Part shown: positions 7,329 to 19,100 of the stretch, piece by piece
How positions within the stretch are numbered: position 1 is the stretch's first letter
How the letters are laid out: the number at the start of each line of letters is the position of its first letter
Source: Basidiobolus ranarum
Lineage: Eukaryota > Basidiobolomycota > Basidiobolomycetes > Basidiobolales
DNA: 21,299 nucleotides
NCBI GenBank assembly: GCA_040143965.1
Contig: JASJQH010007085.1
Location: 1 to 21,299 of the forward strand
Direction: 5' to 3'
Program-made: the position numbers and the translations under genes
The notes under the pieces: generated by a model
What the model was told of the DNA's origin: nothing
Database searches by the model: none
Seen by the model: the letters and a program-made list of their open reading frames with translations, nothing else

Positions 7329-10300
7329 CTTACTCTATGTCCATGGTTTGAGCTTTGTTGCTTTTATTGTGCTCAAACAATGCAAAAACCCAAGAGCACA
7401 TTGAAAAGAGCCCCCTTTTGGAAGGTTACTATACTCAGCAGTCTCCATAACCCAATGATTTACATCCTTCACTGATTTTGCTGTTACATTATTAATCAGA
7501 TTAGCATATGGCAATACTGACAATTTCACACAGAGCATCATTTCACCACAAGTGTGCTCCATTAGAACTCCCAGAATGTATAACAAGGGCCTAGAATCTC
7601 TAAGCATTGTGATAGATGTGGCAGGGAATGTATTGAATACTGGCAGAGATTCAGTCTATCTTCTTTAAACCTGTAATAAAGTTTTTCATCTCCAATTACA
7701 AAATCTTTGCACAGTTGCTGTATCAGCCTGGGATCTGCCAATGTGAGTTGATACCATAAGAATATGTTAACAAAGTTGACAAACAACTCCCAATGTTGCC
7801 AATACTTATCAGGAGGAAATCTTTACAAGATTCCACTTGATTATATACAAATCCAATACTTCCAGTCTTTACATTTGAATAAATGCCTAGAGGAGTGGAT
7901 ATTGATGGGAGTCCTGCTAAGATATGATAGTATCTTGATGATTTTAAGCATTTTCCCAATCAATTCAAGCTTTGCTTGTATTTTGAATGGCTCATTCATA
8001 TTGAATTTTCAGCTATATAGCTGAGTAAGTAGTATTGGAATGTTGCTGAAAGGTAAGTGCATAGTGCCTTATGGGAAGCTCTGGCTCTAACTGATCCCCT
8101 TTAGCAATATAATCTTAGGCTTATGGCTAATACCAAGTTTAATGTTGGACTGACTATTTGGTGAATTGATATTATTGATCATGCTGAAATATTCACTCAT
8201 CTGAACCCCATTAGATAAGCATTCAAATTCCACAATCAAAGGCTCCAAGAAGCAATCTATAAGTTCTAGTGACTTAGGTCCAGATATGAAGAATAGTATC
8301 AAAATAGTATGACTCCTATACCAATTCAAAGGAGGCTGATTTAAGTTAATTAAAGTTATTGGCCACAAGTCTTTGCACAGTATATCAGTTTAGCAAGAAA
8401 CCATCAGGAGCCAATGCAAATGCATGATAATATATGTTATCAAAGAAACCTTGACTTTTCAGACTCTGGTAGTGATATCCATTAAGTATGTCAGTAATAC
8501 CATCAGCTTTGTGGTGGGTACTAGGTATTGAATCAATAATCTACATTGGGGTGATTGTATCAAAACTTTAAGATGGGGAATCAATGTTATGTAAGCCAAA
8601 TATGAATGATATTTACCTGATTCAATGATTGCCAATTGTGTGCAAACAGTACATGACATCAGGTTTTTCAGATCACCAGTGAAAGCCAAATAACCATTTG
8701 GACATGAAGGAAGTTTAATTACTGAAGAATTATTAGTCATACAATTGACAAGTATTTTCCATTTGTTCCAGGTCTTTGGCAAAAGTGTAAGAAAATCAAT
8801 AAACATCTGGTTGCTAAGATTGGATTGAAATCTCAGCTCTTGAATAATCAAAGCTGCTTCCTTTAAAACAAGTGTTATGAGTGGACTCATGCTTGCCAAC
8901 AACAAAGAGTCTGTAACTAAACCATTGTCTTCTTCTTCAACTACTGATATACTACCATCAGTCCTGGAATAACTGAGTTCAACATCTAGCAGCATGTTCT
9001 CAAAGCTGTCTGAGCTTAGTGGTTTGACCAAAGTTGCATTTCTATATCCATCATTCTGGTCATATTACTGTGGTAACTCTTTAGTATCTCAACTTTTGGC
9101 AGTGTTACCAAAACTTTGAGGCAAAGTATAGTCAGTGGACTCAGTGGGCAAAATTAAAGTCAATTTTGTGCACTTATTACTGTTGATATTCACTAGGCTC
9201 TGTGCAGCTGGTGGCTTTGTAAAGTGGCCATGTTTGTGATTATTTTTCTATGAAGCCTTCAGCTTTTATAGCACAAGAGTTTGTGACTATAATAGCAGGG
9301 CTTCTTGAAATATTTGTGTTGCAGCATCAGAAGGATATTGTGGAAAAAAGAACACCTACTATGTGAGGGTGGTATTTTAGGTATAGCACATCAATATCAT
9401 CAGTTGCTTCTGAGATGGTGTTACAGATGAGTCATCACAGGATTTACAAGATACTTTTGGTAATGGATGGCAATTTTGGCTTATTATAAGCTGTTTCTCA
9501 TCAAATTCATCATCAATAATGAATTATGTTGGGGATATGCTTTTTAGTGAGAAATAAAGAAGGTGTAATTTCCAGCAAAATAAAGCAGATCAGGCATCCT
9601 TAGAAGCCATAAGATGACCAACAGGCATCAATAATGGAGCCTCCAATACAAAATCAATCATCTTCAAATATGGCAAATATCACGCTATTTATTTACAGAT
9701 TGCAGAAAAAGGATTTTTGCAGTTGCTACAATTGAAGCAAGAAAATTAAAAAAGCTCTGACAGGGATTATCTATTTGTGCCTGCCTTGATAGGAACCATT
9801 AAGGAAGACTCAAACATGATATATTGACTCCTGAGCTTCCTAACACATATCAAACCAGAAAAATTTCTTCTCTGTCTTTGAACTAATAAAAACAATGAAA
9901 GTCTAATCAAGAGATGGTTGTGGACTAGATGCAGTGTGTGATTGCACAGCTGTATCTATACTATGCAGCATGCAGTAACCAGTCACAGACTTAAGATCAA
10001 GCTCCAGAGTGTCATTTATCAAAATTGTAAGAAAATGAAATATCTGATCAGTTTTCCTCACTTCAGGACAATGAATATGGTAATGAAGTCCTCTACCATC
10101 AGGAAGAAAGCCAATTGGTTGCAAATGGATCTATGAAGTCAAAAACCAAGCTGATTGAACCATGGAAAGGCACAAAGCAAGAGTTGTTTCAAAAGTTATT
10201 CCCAGACTCCAGAATTTGACTTTAATGATATGTTTGCTCCAGTGGCCAAATTTAGAGCAATTATATACATCCTGGCATTCTCAGCCAACCACAACCTTGG

Positions 10301-11452
10301 TTTTCACTAAATGGCTATAAGAACAGCCATGCTTAATGGAAATCTAGAAAAAGAGATTGATATGGAGCAACCAGATAGATTTATTGACCCAAAACATCCT
10401 GATGTAGTTGGTAAGCTGCAAAAATCACTATATAGACTCAAACAAGCGCCTGGGCATGGTACCACAAGATAGATACCTATTTGGAGTTGCTGGAATTCAA
10501 AAATGCACAGCAGATCACAGTATTCTCAGCAAAGTAATCACAAATAGAATCCTTATCTTGGTAGTATATGTGGATGACTTGATCATTGCTACAAATCATC
10601 CAGAAGCACTAAATTAGACAATAAGTAACTTATCAATCCAATTTTAGATGAAAAATATGGGTAAATTAAGTCATTTAATGAAATCCACCTCATGAGAGAC
10701 AAATCTAATCTGAAAAGCATGCTGAAGCAGTCTACATATATCCTAGACTTCTTCCAACACTTCAGCATGGAGAATAGCCAGCCTGTATCAATACCAATGG
10801 ATCCTTATATGAAATTGATGAAAAAAATATCTGGTATGCCCCAAAATTACTCAAATCAAACCCAGAGGTTCCCTTACCAATCCATGGCAGATAGTTTAAT
10901 GTACACAATGGTTGGAACACTTCCAGATATTACTGTGGCATTGGGAGCTGTCAGCCACTATCTCAAAAATCCAAGATCTGAGCACAAAACTGCAGTAAAA
11001 CAGATATTTTGGTAGTTGAGGGGTACCAAAGTTCTAGTTCCGGAACGCTCTGGCACTCCTGATGCACAAAACTTTCAAGGCAACTTTACTGCAAACTGGG
11101 GAAAGAACATAAATGATACAAGAACAACAACTGGGTACACTTTCTCCACAGTAATGGAGCCATAACTTGGAATAGTAAGGAGTAATTAACCATACCAATT
11201 TCAAATATATAAGCAGAGTATATGGCCTCTGCAAATACACATGAAGCCATGTGGTTAAGTAGGTATATTACAGACTCAGGATACATGCAAAAATGTGCTA
11301 TCACTCTATTTGAAGATAAGCTGTAATTCAACAGCTAAAACCCTACATTTCATGCCAGAACAAGACATATAGACATTGGGCATTATTTTGTTAGAAAAGC
11401 AATAGAGCATGATATATTTAAACTTGTCTATTGCCCTACCAAGGAAATGATA

Positions 11453-11624
11453 GTTGACATCTTAACCTAACCTTTAGCTAAAGCACAATTTGAATCATTA
11501 AGATATAAGTTAGGTTTAAGAGAAATACAGGAATGACTGCTGACATCTTAACCAAACCTTTAGCTAAAGCACTATATGAGCTATTAAGATGTAAGTTAGA
11601 TATAAGAGAAATGCAAGATGATTA
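11453..11624 (+). repeat. 86-bp tandem repeat next to the copia 3' LTR
   Basis: Two adjacent units contain GACATCTTAACC followed by ACCTTTAGCTAAAGCAC. They start at about 11,456 and 11,542 and end just before the polypurine-like stretch preceding the 3' LTR. The fuller copia copy has this sequence once (about 20,038-20,118). Confidence 0.75.
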
Positions 11625-11636
11625 GTTGAATGGGAA

Positions 11637-11987
11637 TGTTACAATTAGGTGAATAGCACCTCATTATTTTGTACCTTGTTTATTCATATGCTGATTATTT
11701 AGCACTCAAATCTTCCATTTAAAAACATGTGTTTATTGCTCTAACTTATAGAAATATTAATTAGATCACTTTAACCAATTTGTACCATTTTATCAAATCT
11801 TTTCCAAATCACCTCAAATTTTAACCTATGTTTAACAGGCATGTTTGCTATGATCTAAGCATGTCCAATAGTGATATTTCATGGTACTTGATAAATAGGA
11901 CACATTCAATTCTATATGATTCAAGTGTCTAATTTACAAATCTAAATCTTGTCCTAAATACTTGCAAATCCCCAGAACACTTTATTG
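11637..11987 (+). repeat. 3' LTR of the 5'-truncated copia fossil
   Basis: It begins TGTTACAATTAGGTGAATAG and aligns along its length with the LTRs at 15,833-16,182 and 20,132-20,483, with many substitutions. It is preceded by a short purine-rich stretch (TGGGAA). The right end is worn and placed only approximately, because a minus-strand copia scrap follows at once. Confidence 0.75.
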
Positions 11988-12070
11988 TGAACTTAATTAC
12001 CTTCTCATTTTGGGTCTCAAACAGCCTATAGGCCTTAGATCCATTACAGTAGCCAGGAAATATACATTTA
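11988..12070 (-). mobile_element. Scrap of a minus-strand Ty1/copia integrase C-terminal region
   Basis: On the minus strand this reads KYIFLGYCNGSKAYRLFE, closely matching KCIFLGYCNGSRAYRLFD in the fuller copy at about 18,212-18,268 (+). About 80 bp are recognisable. It is opposite in direction to the LTR on its left and lies directly left of the virus-like Rpb2 relic. Confidence 0.7.
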
Positions 12071-12087
12071 CTACGTTGGGCTTTAAT

Positions 12088-14040
12088 TTAGAACATTTTG
12101 AAGCTGGAATAAGGCAACATGCCCTGCAACCAATACAGGTTGCCCACTAAACAAACTCTTAGGACCAGATGGCATCCTAACATGGGTACACCATTTAAAT
12201 ACTTCTTCTCATCCATCGTTTCCCCCGTAACAATTATCTCCGACTCATCACCTAAAAGTTCACATACATTAACATGCTTAGTAAAAGACCTAAATAATCC
12301 CCTGTCAACAGCAGATTTAGAAATAATAATGCCATCCTCCTGATTATATCCCATGTATGACTTTATCATCACAACCAAATTAACCCTGTTGGGTTGCTCC
12401 TCCATCCCCAATAATTTATACACCAACGTATCAACCAATGGCACCTGGGCATATTCCAAAAAATTTATATCCCCAGAAGTTACTATAGAAGGAACATAAA
12501 TTTGCATACTTTGTTTTATTGTTGCAGAAGCAAAAACATTACAAGCTGACTGGTTGTGATTAGCATAAAGAACCATAGATGGAGGAATACCCAACATGAC
12601 TAATGGATGAATCTCCATAGGAGTATACATCTTATGTCTCCTGTGATACCCTATGTCACCCAACATAATCTGAGATTGCTCATCTGGATCCACAAACTCT
12701 ATCTTGCCACTTTCCAAAAGTTTATCCCACAGAAGTTTATCCAACTCTTTCCAATCTATTGCCACCCCCAAAAGCCTAAACAAAGGTCTCACAAATCTTC
12801 CAGAAGATATTTTAACGTAAATAATTCTTGGGATTGGTTTGCAATATGACACAGAAATCATAAGATGAATACATTTGAGTTTGTTTCTAAGAAATCTGAA
12901 ATTGCCACCATAAAATCCTACAATGTATCCATCAAAAAGTACAGAATGTTTTAAGTCACAATTATCATAAGATAAATTATTTTTTAACCAATTCTGTGCC
13001 TCAAAAACTTTTTCTTCAGGAATGTTCAAAAGCAAACATGTCATGGCAAGATGTTTGATAATACCAATGCTTTTTCCTTCGGGGGTTTCACACAAACAAA
13101 CATATCCCAACTGGCTGGGATGAATAGCTTGCATATGAATATTTGAAGTGTTTTTGTCACAAGGTACAATAATTTTGTGGACCATAGAGACTTCATCTAT
13201 AACAGATTTATGTGAAACAAAGTTGACCATTTTGGAATATTTTTTTCCATGAATAATTTGTTGACCTTCTTTAAGCATAATAAAGAGTTCATCATACACA
13301 AAGGTTTGCAGACGATTTTCTATATCAGATACCTTAATGGTGCGATTTAAAATCTGATCCAAAAGAATATTCAAAGCCTTCCCAATTTTGTTTCCATAAT
13401 CATCTTGGTCCATAGGCAGGAAGATATCCATGGCAGTCATAAGAGCTGTATATGATAAGAGGGCAAGTGTGTATACAACATTCTCCTTATTCTGTGATGT
13501 GAAATGCTTGGATTCTAATATTTTTCATTCTTTGGGGGTAATATTATTTTCTGATTCTGTCATAGAGGCTAAGAATACAGTTGAGAAAGTATTCACATGA
13601 GATTTGTTGGCAATCAGAAAAGCAAAAACTTTGTATATTTTACCAAAGTCATAACCTAAGTTATTCATGACTCAATAAACAGACATATGTTTGATTCCAT
13701 TAAGATCTTTGTGAGTTGATGAAACATCTCGATAAAGATCAACAGAATTTTTGATGCAGACCCTTAATGGTAGCAAGGATCCCATGAACCTAGTTTTGCA
13801 ATAAACAACATTTTCATCCTTGGAAATATAGGGGATAAAAATATTTTGTAATTCTTGAATCAGAGGGACTTGTTCTATGCCATTGATGATTTAACAACCC
13901 TTGTTGTTGACAAGAGAGAGTTTACAAATCATTTTGCCATTACTGTGTTTGTAATGTCCTTCATAAGTTTTACATTTAATTAATGCATCAACGTAATCTA
14001 TTTTTGATGGTATTTCATATGATTTATTATTAAGAGGAAA
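12088..14040 (-). pseudogene. Fossil of a giant-virus-like RNA polymerase subunit 2 (Rpb2)
   Basis: This is a relic of the second-largest DNA-directed RNA polymerase subunit, which forms half of the active-site cleft. The longest open stretch (13,440-12,088, 450 residues) carries family hallmarks: HPSQLGYVCLCETPEG (residues 107-122), SSGRFVRPLF (212-221), MEIHPLVMLGIPPS with HNQSACN (275-301), and GYNQEDGIIISKSAVDRG (364-381). Upstream sequence to about 14,040 reads as an earlier part of the same subunit. The C-terminal clamp and anchor end is not present. It is a broken, partial copy with only a few breaks. Divergence from the usual nuclear wording (RNTYQSAMGKQ is replaced by CNVFASATIKQ) and the lack of introns point to a nucleocytoplasmic large DNA virus, perhaps asfarvirus-like. 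The viral placement is inference. Confidence 0.72.
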
Positions 14041-14041
14041 G

Positions 14042-14223
14042 GGTTATTTGGATTTGGTTACTATAACCCTAATACTTTTAATTGGTATAATTGTTGGAAT
14101 TACTATAAGATTACAGCATATTTCTATATGCAAAAAGGTGGTTGTAATTCAGCAAAATGTTGCATATTTACAAAATATAACTACGGGATATATAGATGAG
14201 AAAGAATCACAAACGGTAACTTA
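14042..14223 (+). pseudogene. Small open frame with one membrane segment, probably a virus-derived fragment
   Basis: An open stretch of about 60 codons ending in TAA at 14,221-14,223 has a hydrophobic run (VTITLILLIGIIVGITI) followed by a basic residue and a polar tail ending in ESQTVT. This fits a single-pass membrane protein tail. No ATG opens it, and its left edge meets the Rpb2 relic, so it is a fragment. No family is recognised. An AT-rich stretch with nothing seen follows to 14,354. Confidence 0.3.
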
Positions 14224-14354
14224 AAAATATTAGTTATTTTTAATTAAACTGGATAAAGTCTAAAATTATTTAGAATTACACTTATTGGCCAAAATATTTT
14301 TAAAGGTTTTGTTTAGAATAAAATCTGTAGGTTGAAAATTTTTTTTAAAAAAAG

Positions 14355-15832
14355 CTGAGGAGCATAAGCACAGTAGTCTGTTGCTTTTTACATGTCCAGA
14401 ATAGAAACTAGCACAGTCTTAAGAGCAGTTTCTCCATCAATGTCACTGCTTAGTACCCTGATTTTTTGTGCTAATACTTTCTCTACCATTGCTTTCCAGT
14501 GCTTGAATATAGTTAAGGCTCCAGATTATCATTTCAGAAAGAATACCCAATTATATCCTGTTCTGTCATCAATAAAGGTCACAAAGTTCCTTTAGCCATC
14601 TGGTGAGGTGTTTTCCCAGGGAGCACTTAGATCAGAATGAATCAGGGTAAAATTCTGAGTGGATTGGATCTCACCATAGCTCAAAAATAGCAGTCTGTGA
14701 CATTTTCCATATATGCAACCTTCATACAGAATCAATTTGGTAATTGTTCAATTTTAGGCCTGGTACATGCTGATTTTGTAACATTTAGGTCATATTTTGT
14801 TCTTCAATGTGGCCTAAACTTATATGCCACCTTTGAAAGCCTTTCTCACAGGTTTTGGTCACATTTGCATGCTCAGAGTTTCAGTAGTTTTTTCTAACTT
14901 GTATAAGATTTAGGTTTCAATCAAAGTTGGCAATTTAGTCATTTCTGATGTGTGATAGTGCATCCAGCCTTGCTGAATGTGAAATTTAGTCTCTAAGCTG
15001 TCATTTGGCTTACTGCAAGTAGATTCTTGGCTATATCTGATAGAAAGATTAATTCATCCAACTTTGCAAGTGGTTTATCTACATTTAGATCTAAATTGAT
15101 CATGAATGTGCCCTGACCCACTGCATCTATTGCTATGTTATCTCCTAAGTAGACTCTCCAGGTTATGAGGAGTTTTAAGCTGTAAAATCAATATTTTTTT
15201 ATTTGAAGTATACTTGTAAGCTCCTGATTCAATGTACCATGTTTCTGAATCTTCTTTGGTGCTACTAATATGGCAGACACAAATATACAATCCTATCAGT
15301 GCCCATTTGATTTGCTTGGTCTGATCTTAGCATTTTGGCAAAAATCCTTTTTCTGCAATTTTTGTTTAAATGACCTATTTTGTTGCAATACTTGCAGATT
15401 ATTAATTACCTATCAGGGGCACCATTATTGAGGTGTGTTGGACATCTTCAGCTCCAAAAAATGCATGCTCTCTATTATTTTGCTGAGAATTGGATCTCCT
15501 TAATGCCTTCTTCAAATGCTAAGCACCAACATATTCCATTATTAATGGCCCTGATCTTGATTCTAGGGTAGTTTTGAGATTTCCAAACTTGTCTTGCAGG
15601 CTCCCAATTAGTGTCACAACTTTATCTTCTTCATTTGGAGGTGCTCCAATGGATGAAAACTAATATGCCAAAGTTTTGATCTAATTAATGTGAATAGTTG
15701 GAGACTCATCAGAATTTGTTTGAATTGAGAGAAATTCTTCCCTTGAATATTGCCTATTAGCCAGTCTGTTAATGTAAAAGTGTCTCTCATGTATTTCCAA
15801 AACATTTTAGATGTTTTTAGCTTATTGTAAAT
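14355..15832 (-). mobile_element. Ty1/copia fossil piece, minus strand, gag to integrase
   Basis: Reading right to left it matches the fuller copy from mid-gag onward: gag (15,832 to about 15,430), zinc-knuckle region (about 15,400-15,350), protease remnant (about 15,290-15,150), pre-integrase region (about 15,000-14,830), and the first half of integrase, fading out at 14,355. No LTR, RT or RNase H is attached. Its right end stops exactly where the 5' LTR of the fuller copy begins. It is broken in many places and old. Confidence 0.8.
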
Positions 15833-16182
15833 TGTTGAAATTAGGTAAATAGCAACCCATTATTTAGTAATTAGCTTATTCATATACTGACAATTCAGCA
15901 CTCAATTCTCTATTCAAGAATGTGTGTTTATTGTTCTAATTGATAGAAATATCAATTAGAGCACTTTTACCATTTTCCCTATTTTCTCAAAATCTCTCCA
16001 AATCACTTCAAATTTTCACCCATATTTAACAGGTTTTTTGTTATGATCTAAGCACATCCAATAGTCCTATTTAACAGTAAACTATAAGTAGGACATATTC
16101 AATTTTAATAAAACTTAAGTGTCTAATTCACAAATCCAAATCTTGTCCAAAACACTTCCAAGTCCCCCAAACATCTTCATCA
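15833..16182 (+). repeat. 5' LTR of the copia fossil (350 bp)
   Basis: It runs TGTTGAAATTAGG...TCATCA with TG...CA ends. Inside are a TATA-like TATAAGTA (16,083-16,090) and an AATAAA (16,107-16,112), the usual promoter and poly(A) signals of a copia LTR. The sequence right after it (GGTTTGGAGCCC) is where a primer-binding site should lie, but I could not match it to a particular tRNA. Confidence 0.85.
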
Positions 16183-19100
16183 GGTTTGGAGCCCAAAGCT
16201 AGCTGTTAAAGAAATGTCTATTAGTACTATGACCAATGTTTTTGCATCCACAGAGAAGTTTGATGGTGAAGACTTTTACTTTTGGAAGTTCAAGACACAA
16301 ATGGTACTAGAGGACAAGGACCTGTGGGGATTTGTTACAGGAGAAGAAATAGCACCAAAGGGACCACCAGAAGCTATCCTTGCCTTTCACAAGAAGCAGA
16401 GAAAAGCACTCTCTACACTTTGTCTACATCTCAGATATTCTCAATTGAGGAACATTCAATCAGCCAAAAATGTCCAAAATGCTTGGAAAACACTTGAGGG
16501 ACTATATGAGACTAAAAGCTGGGCTAACAGGCTATAACTTAAGCAAGAATTATTTTCAATTCAGAAGAATTCTGATGATTCTATGTTTAAGCATAAATAT
16601 TGGATAAGGGCTATGGCAGATCTGCTCTCATCCAAAGGAGCACCTCTAAATGAAGATGACCTAGTCATGTCACTACCTGGGAGCCTGCGGGATGAGCTTG
16701 GCAACCTTATATTTGCCCTAGAATCAAGATCAGAGCCATCAACAATGGAATATATTGGTGCAAGGCTTTAGAATGAAGAATTATGGAGATCTAATTCTCA
16801 GCAAAATAATGCAGAACAGGCACTTTTGAAGCTATAAAACATCCAACAGGCTTCAATAATGGTGCTCCCAAAGGGAAATCAACCATCTGCAAGTATTGCA
16901 AGAAACCAGGCTATGTTATCAAAGATTGCAGAAAAAGGATTTTTGCCAAAAAGCTACAATTAGAACAAGCAAATGAAGGAAGCATGGATAGAGATCATCT
17001 ATTTGTGTCAGTCCTATCAGTAACCCTTAAAGAAGACTCAGAAACATGGTATATTGATTCAGGAGCTTCCCAGCATATGTCAAACAGCAAAGATTTGTTT
17101 TTCAGCTTAAAACCAATCCAAACAAGGAAAGTCTACTTAGGTGATGACTATGCACTAGATGCAGTTGGTAAAGGCACCATTGTACTAAATTTAGACCAAA
17201 ATACAGCTACACCTTCTGCAAAATTGGGTGACATACTCTATGTATAAAATGTAGACAAGAATATACTCTCAGTAAGCCAAGCAACAACTCAAGGACTAAG
17301 TTTTGTGTTCAGTAAAGCTGGATGCACTATCACAGATCAGGATGATACTAAATTAGCCACTGGGATCAAAACTCAAAACTTATACTAGCTAGAAATCAAC
17401 AAATTGCATTCTGAGCATGCAAACTTGGCCAAAACCAGTGAAATTAGCTGTTAAACCTGGCATAAAAGATTAGGCCACATTGGGGAACAAAAACTCACCC
17501 AAATAATCCAAAACCAGCTTGTTTTAGGCTTAGGAATTGGAAATATCTCTACATTGGATCAGTGTCAAGGTTGCATATATATAATATCACAAACAGCCAT
17601 TCTCAAGCTCTGGAAAGGTCATATCCACTCAGAATTTTGCCCTGATTTATTCTGACCTATGCAGGCCCATGAACAATGTCTGACTTGGTGGGAAAAGGTG
17701 TTTTATGACCTGTATTGATGACAAAACAAGAAATACTTGGGTATTCTTTCTCAAATCAAAATCTGGAGTCTTAGCTACATTCAAGCACTACCAAGCAATG
17801 GTAAAGAAAGAATCAGCACAAGAATAAGGGTACTAAGGAATGATCAAGATGGAGAAGACTGCTCTAAAGACTCAGCTAGTTTTTGCTCTAAACATGGAAT
17901 TAAGCAAAAAACTACTGTACCTTATACTCCACAGTAAAATGGAGTTGCAGAACATGCTAATCAGACTATAGTGGAGATGGCAAGATCAATGGTACATGAT
18001 TAAAAGATGGATTACCAATATTGCACTGAATCTATCTCCACTGCAGTCTATCTCAAAAACAGATGCCCACCAAGATTGCTATCAATTTCTACTCCATTTG
18101 AAGCCCTATATGGATCAAACCCAAGTGTGGATCATCTCAGGATCTTTGGTTGCACAACATATGGCCTATTTCCAGCTCAAAAACACTCCAATTTGGAACC
18201 TAAAAGCAGAAAATGCATATTTCTTGGCTACTGTAATGGATCTAGGGCTTACAGACTGTTTGATATCAAAAATCAGAAGTTAATCAAGAGCAGAGAAGCA
18301 ATTTTTGATGAACAAGCAAATTTTTCACTTAAAGTCACAGTTCTTGAACCAGTAAACACAATCAGTACTATTCAGGAAGTGTCTGGCAGAATTCCAACAG
18401 TATCTGAGCCATATTCAACCAAAACTCCTGTCCCAATTACATCAATTGATGATTCAGGACCCAGAAGATCATAGTGAAGGAAAAATAGGCCTGGAAACTG
18501 GTGGAACACTTCAAATGATGAAGTATATGCTAATGTAGTATCCTGCAACAAGCCACAGACTCTAGATAATGCTCTGGAGTGTCCAGAATCAAAAATATGG
18601 AAAAAAGCAATGTCAGATGAGTTTTCTTCACTTCAGGACAATAAAACATGGGTATCAAGTACTCTTTCATCAGGCAGAAAGCAAATAGGTTCTAAGTGGG
18701 TCTACAAAGTTAAAAACCAATCTGATGGAGACATAGAAAGGTACAAAACAAGATTAGTTGCAAAAGGCTATTCCCAGACTCCAGGAGTTGATTTAATGAA
18801 GCTTTTGCTCAAGTCACTTAGTTTAGCTCTATTAGTCCAATCCTGACACTCTCGGTTGTCCATAACCTTGACATACATTATATGGATGTAAATACAGCCC
18901 TTCTGAATGGAAATCTAGAAGAAGAGATCTATATGGAGAAACCAGATGGATTTGTTGACCCAAAACATCCTGTTATGGTCAGTAAACTGCAAAAGTTGCT
19001 CTATGGACTCAAGTAAGTACCCATGGCTTGGTACAACCAGATAGATACCAAGTTGGAATTACTGGAATTCCAAAAATGCACAGCAATCACAGTATTTACA

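Larger units (their letters stand above)
6887..9497 (-). mobile_element. Plavaka-type DNA transposon, decayed copy C
   Basis: The third transposase copy reads right to left: a finger region from 9,327, an acidic region and VLKEAALIIQEL block (9,031-8,800), a decayed LPSCPNGYLAF/YHSYLAYI block (about 8,720-8,560), PPLNWYRSHTIL...ISGPKSL (8,340-8,260), an FP..GTMH block (about 8,085-8,060), the YWQHW-equivalent region (about 7,810-7,770), and MERTCGEMMLCVKLSVLPYANLINNV (about 7,570-7,485). The conserved splice signals and KLQDRLLGEIDQD (about 7,050-6,950) follow the LTR-like insert. The GGFCGHN...CC metal-binding block of copy A is missing, as is a segment matching 2,073-2,540 of copy A. The right edge is a junction with copia DNA near 9,497. 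Strongly decayed. Confidence 0.75.
9498..11987 (+). mobile_element. Ty1/copia LTR retrotransposon fossil, 5'-truncated copy with 3' LTR
   Basis: Sequence related to the fuller copy at 15,833-20,483 begins within gag next to the edge of Plavaka copy C. Parts seen are gag C-terminal and zinc-knuckle region (about 9,500-9,720), a protease remnant (about 9,760-9,930), reverse transcriptase (about 9,950-10,800, with YRLKQAP near 10,430 and YVDDLIIAT at 10,566-10,592), RNase H (about 11,040-11,480), and the 3' LTR (from 11,637). No 5' LTR or integrase region was recognised. It is heavily broken, with more than ten breaks, and old. It cannot act on its own. Confidence 0.85.

Noticed and set aside
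12119-12849. Plus-strand open frames at 12,119-12,343 and 12,607-12,849
   Set aside because: Both are antisense shadows of the Rpb2 open stretch.
12088-14040. The host's own Rpb2 gene
   Set aside because: It is partial and broken, has no introns, and its motif wording is far from the highly conserved nuclear form. A fusion RNA polymerase of linear plasmids was also considered but the match is to a separate Rpb2-like subunit.
14392-15571. Plus-strand open frames at 14,392-14,595, 14,697-14,897 and 15,380-15,571
   Set aside because: They lie antisense to the minus-strand copia piece, which accounts for the sequence.
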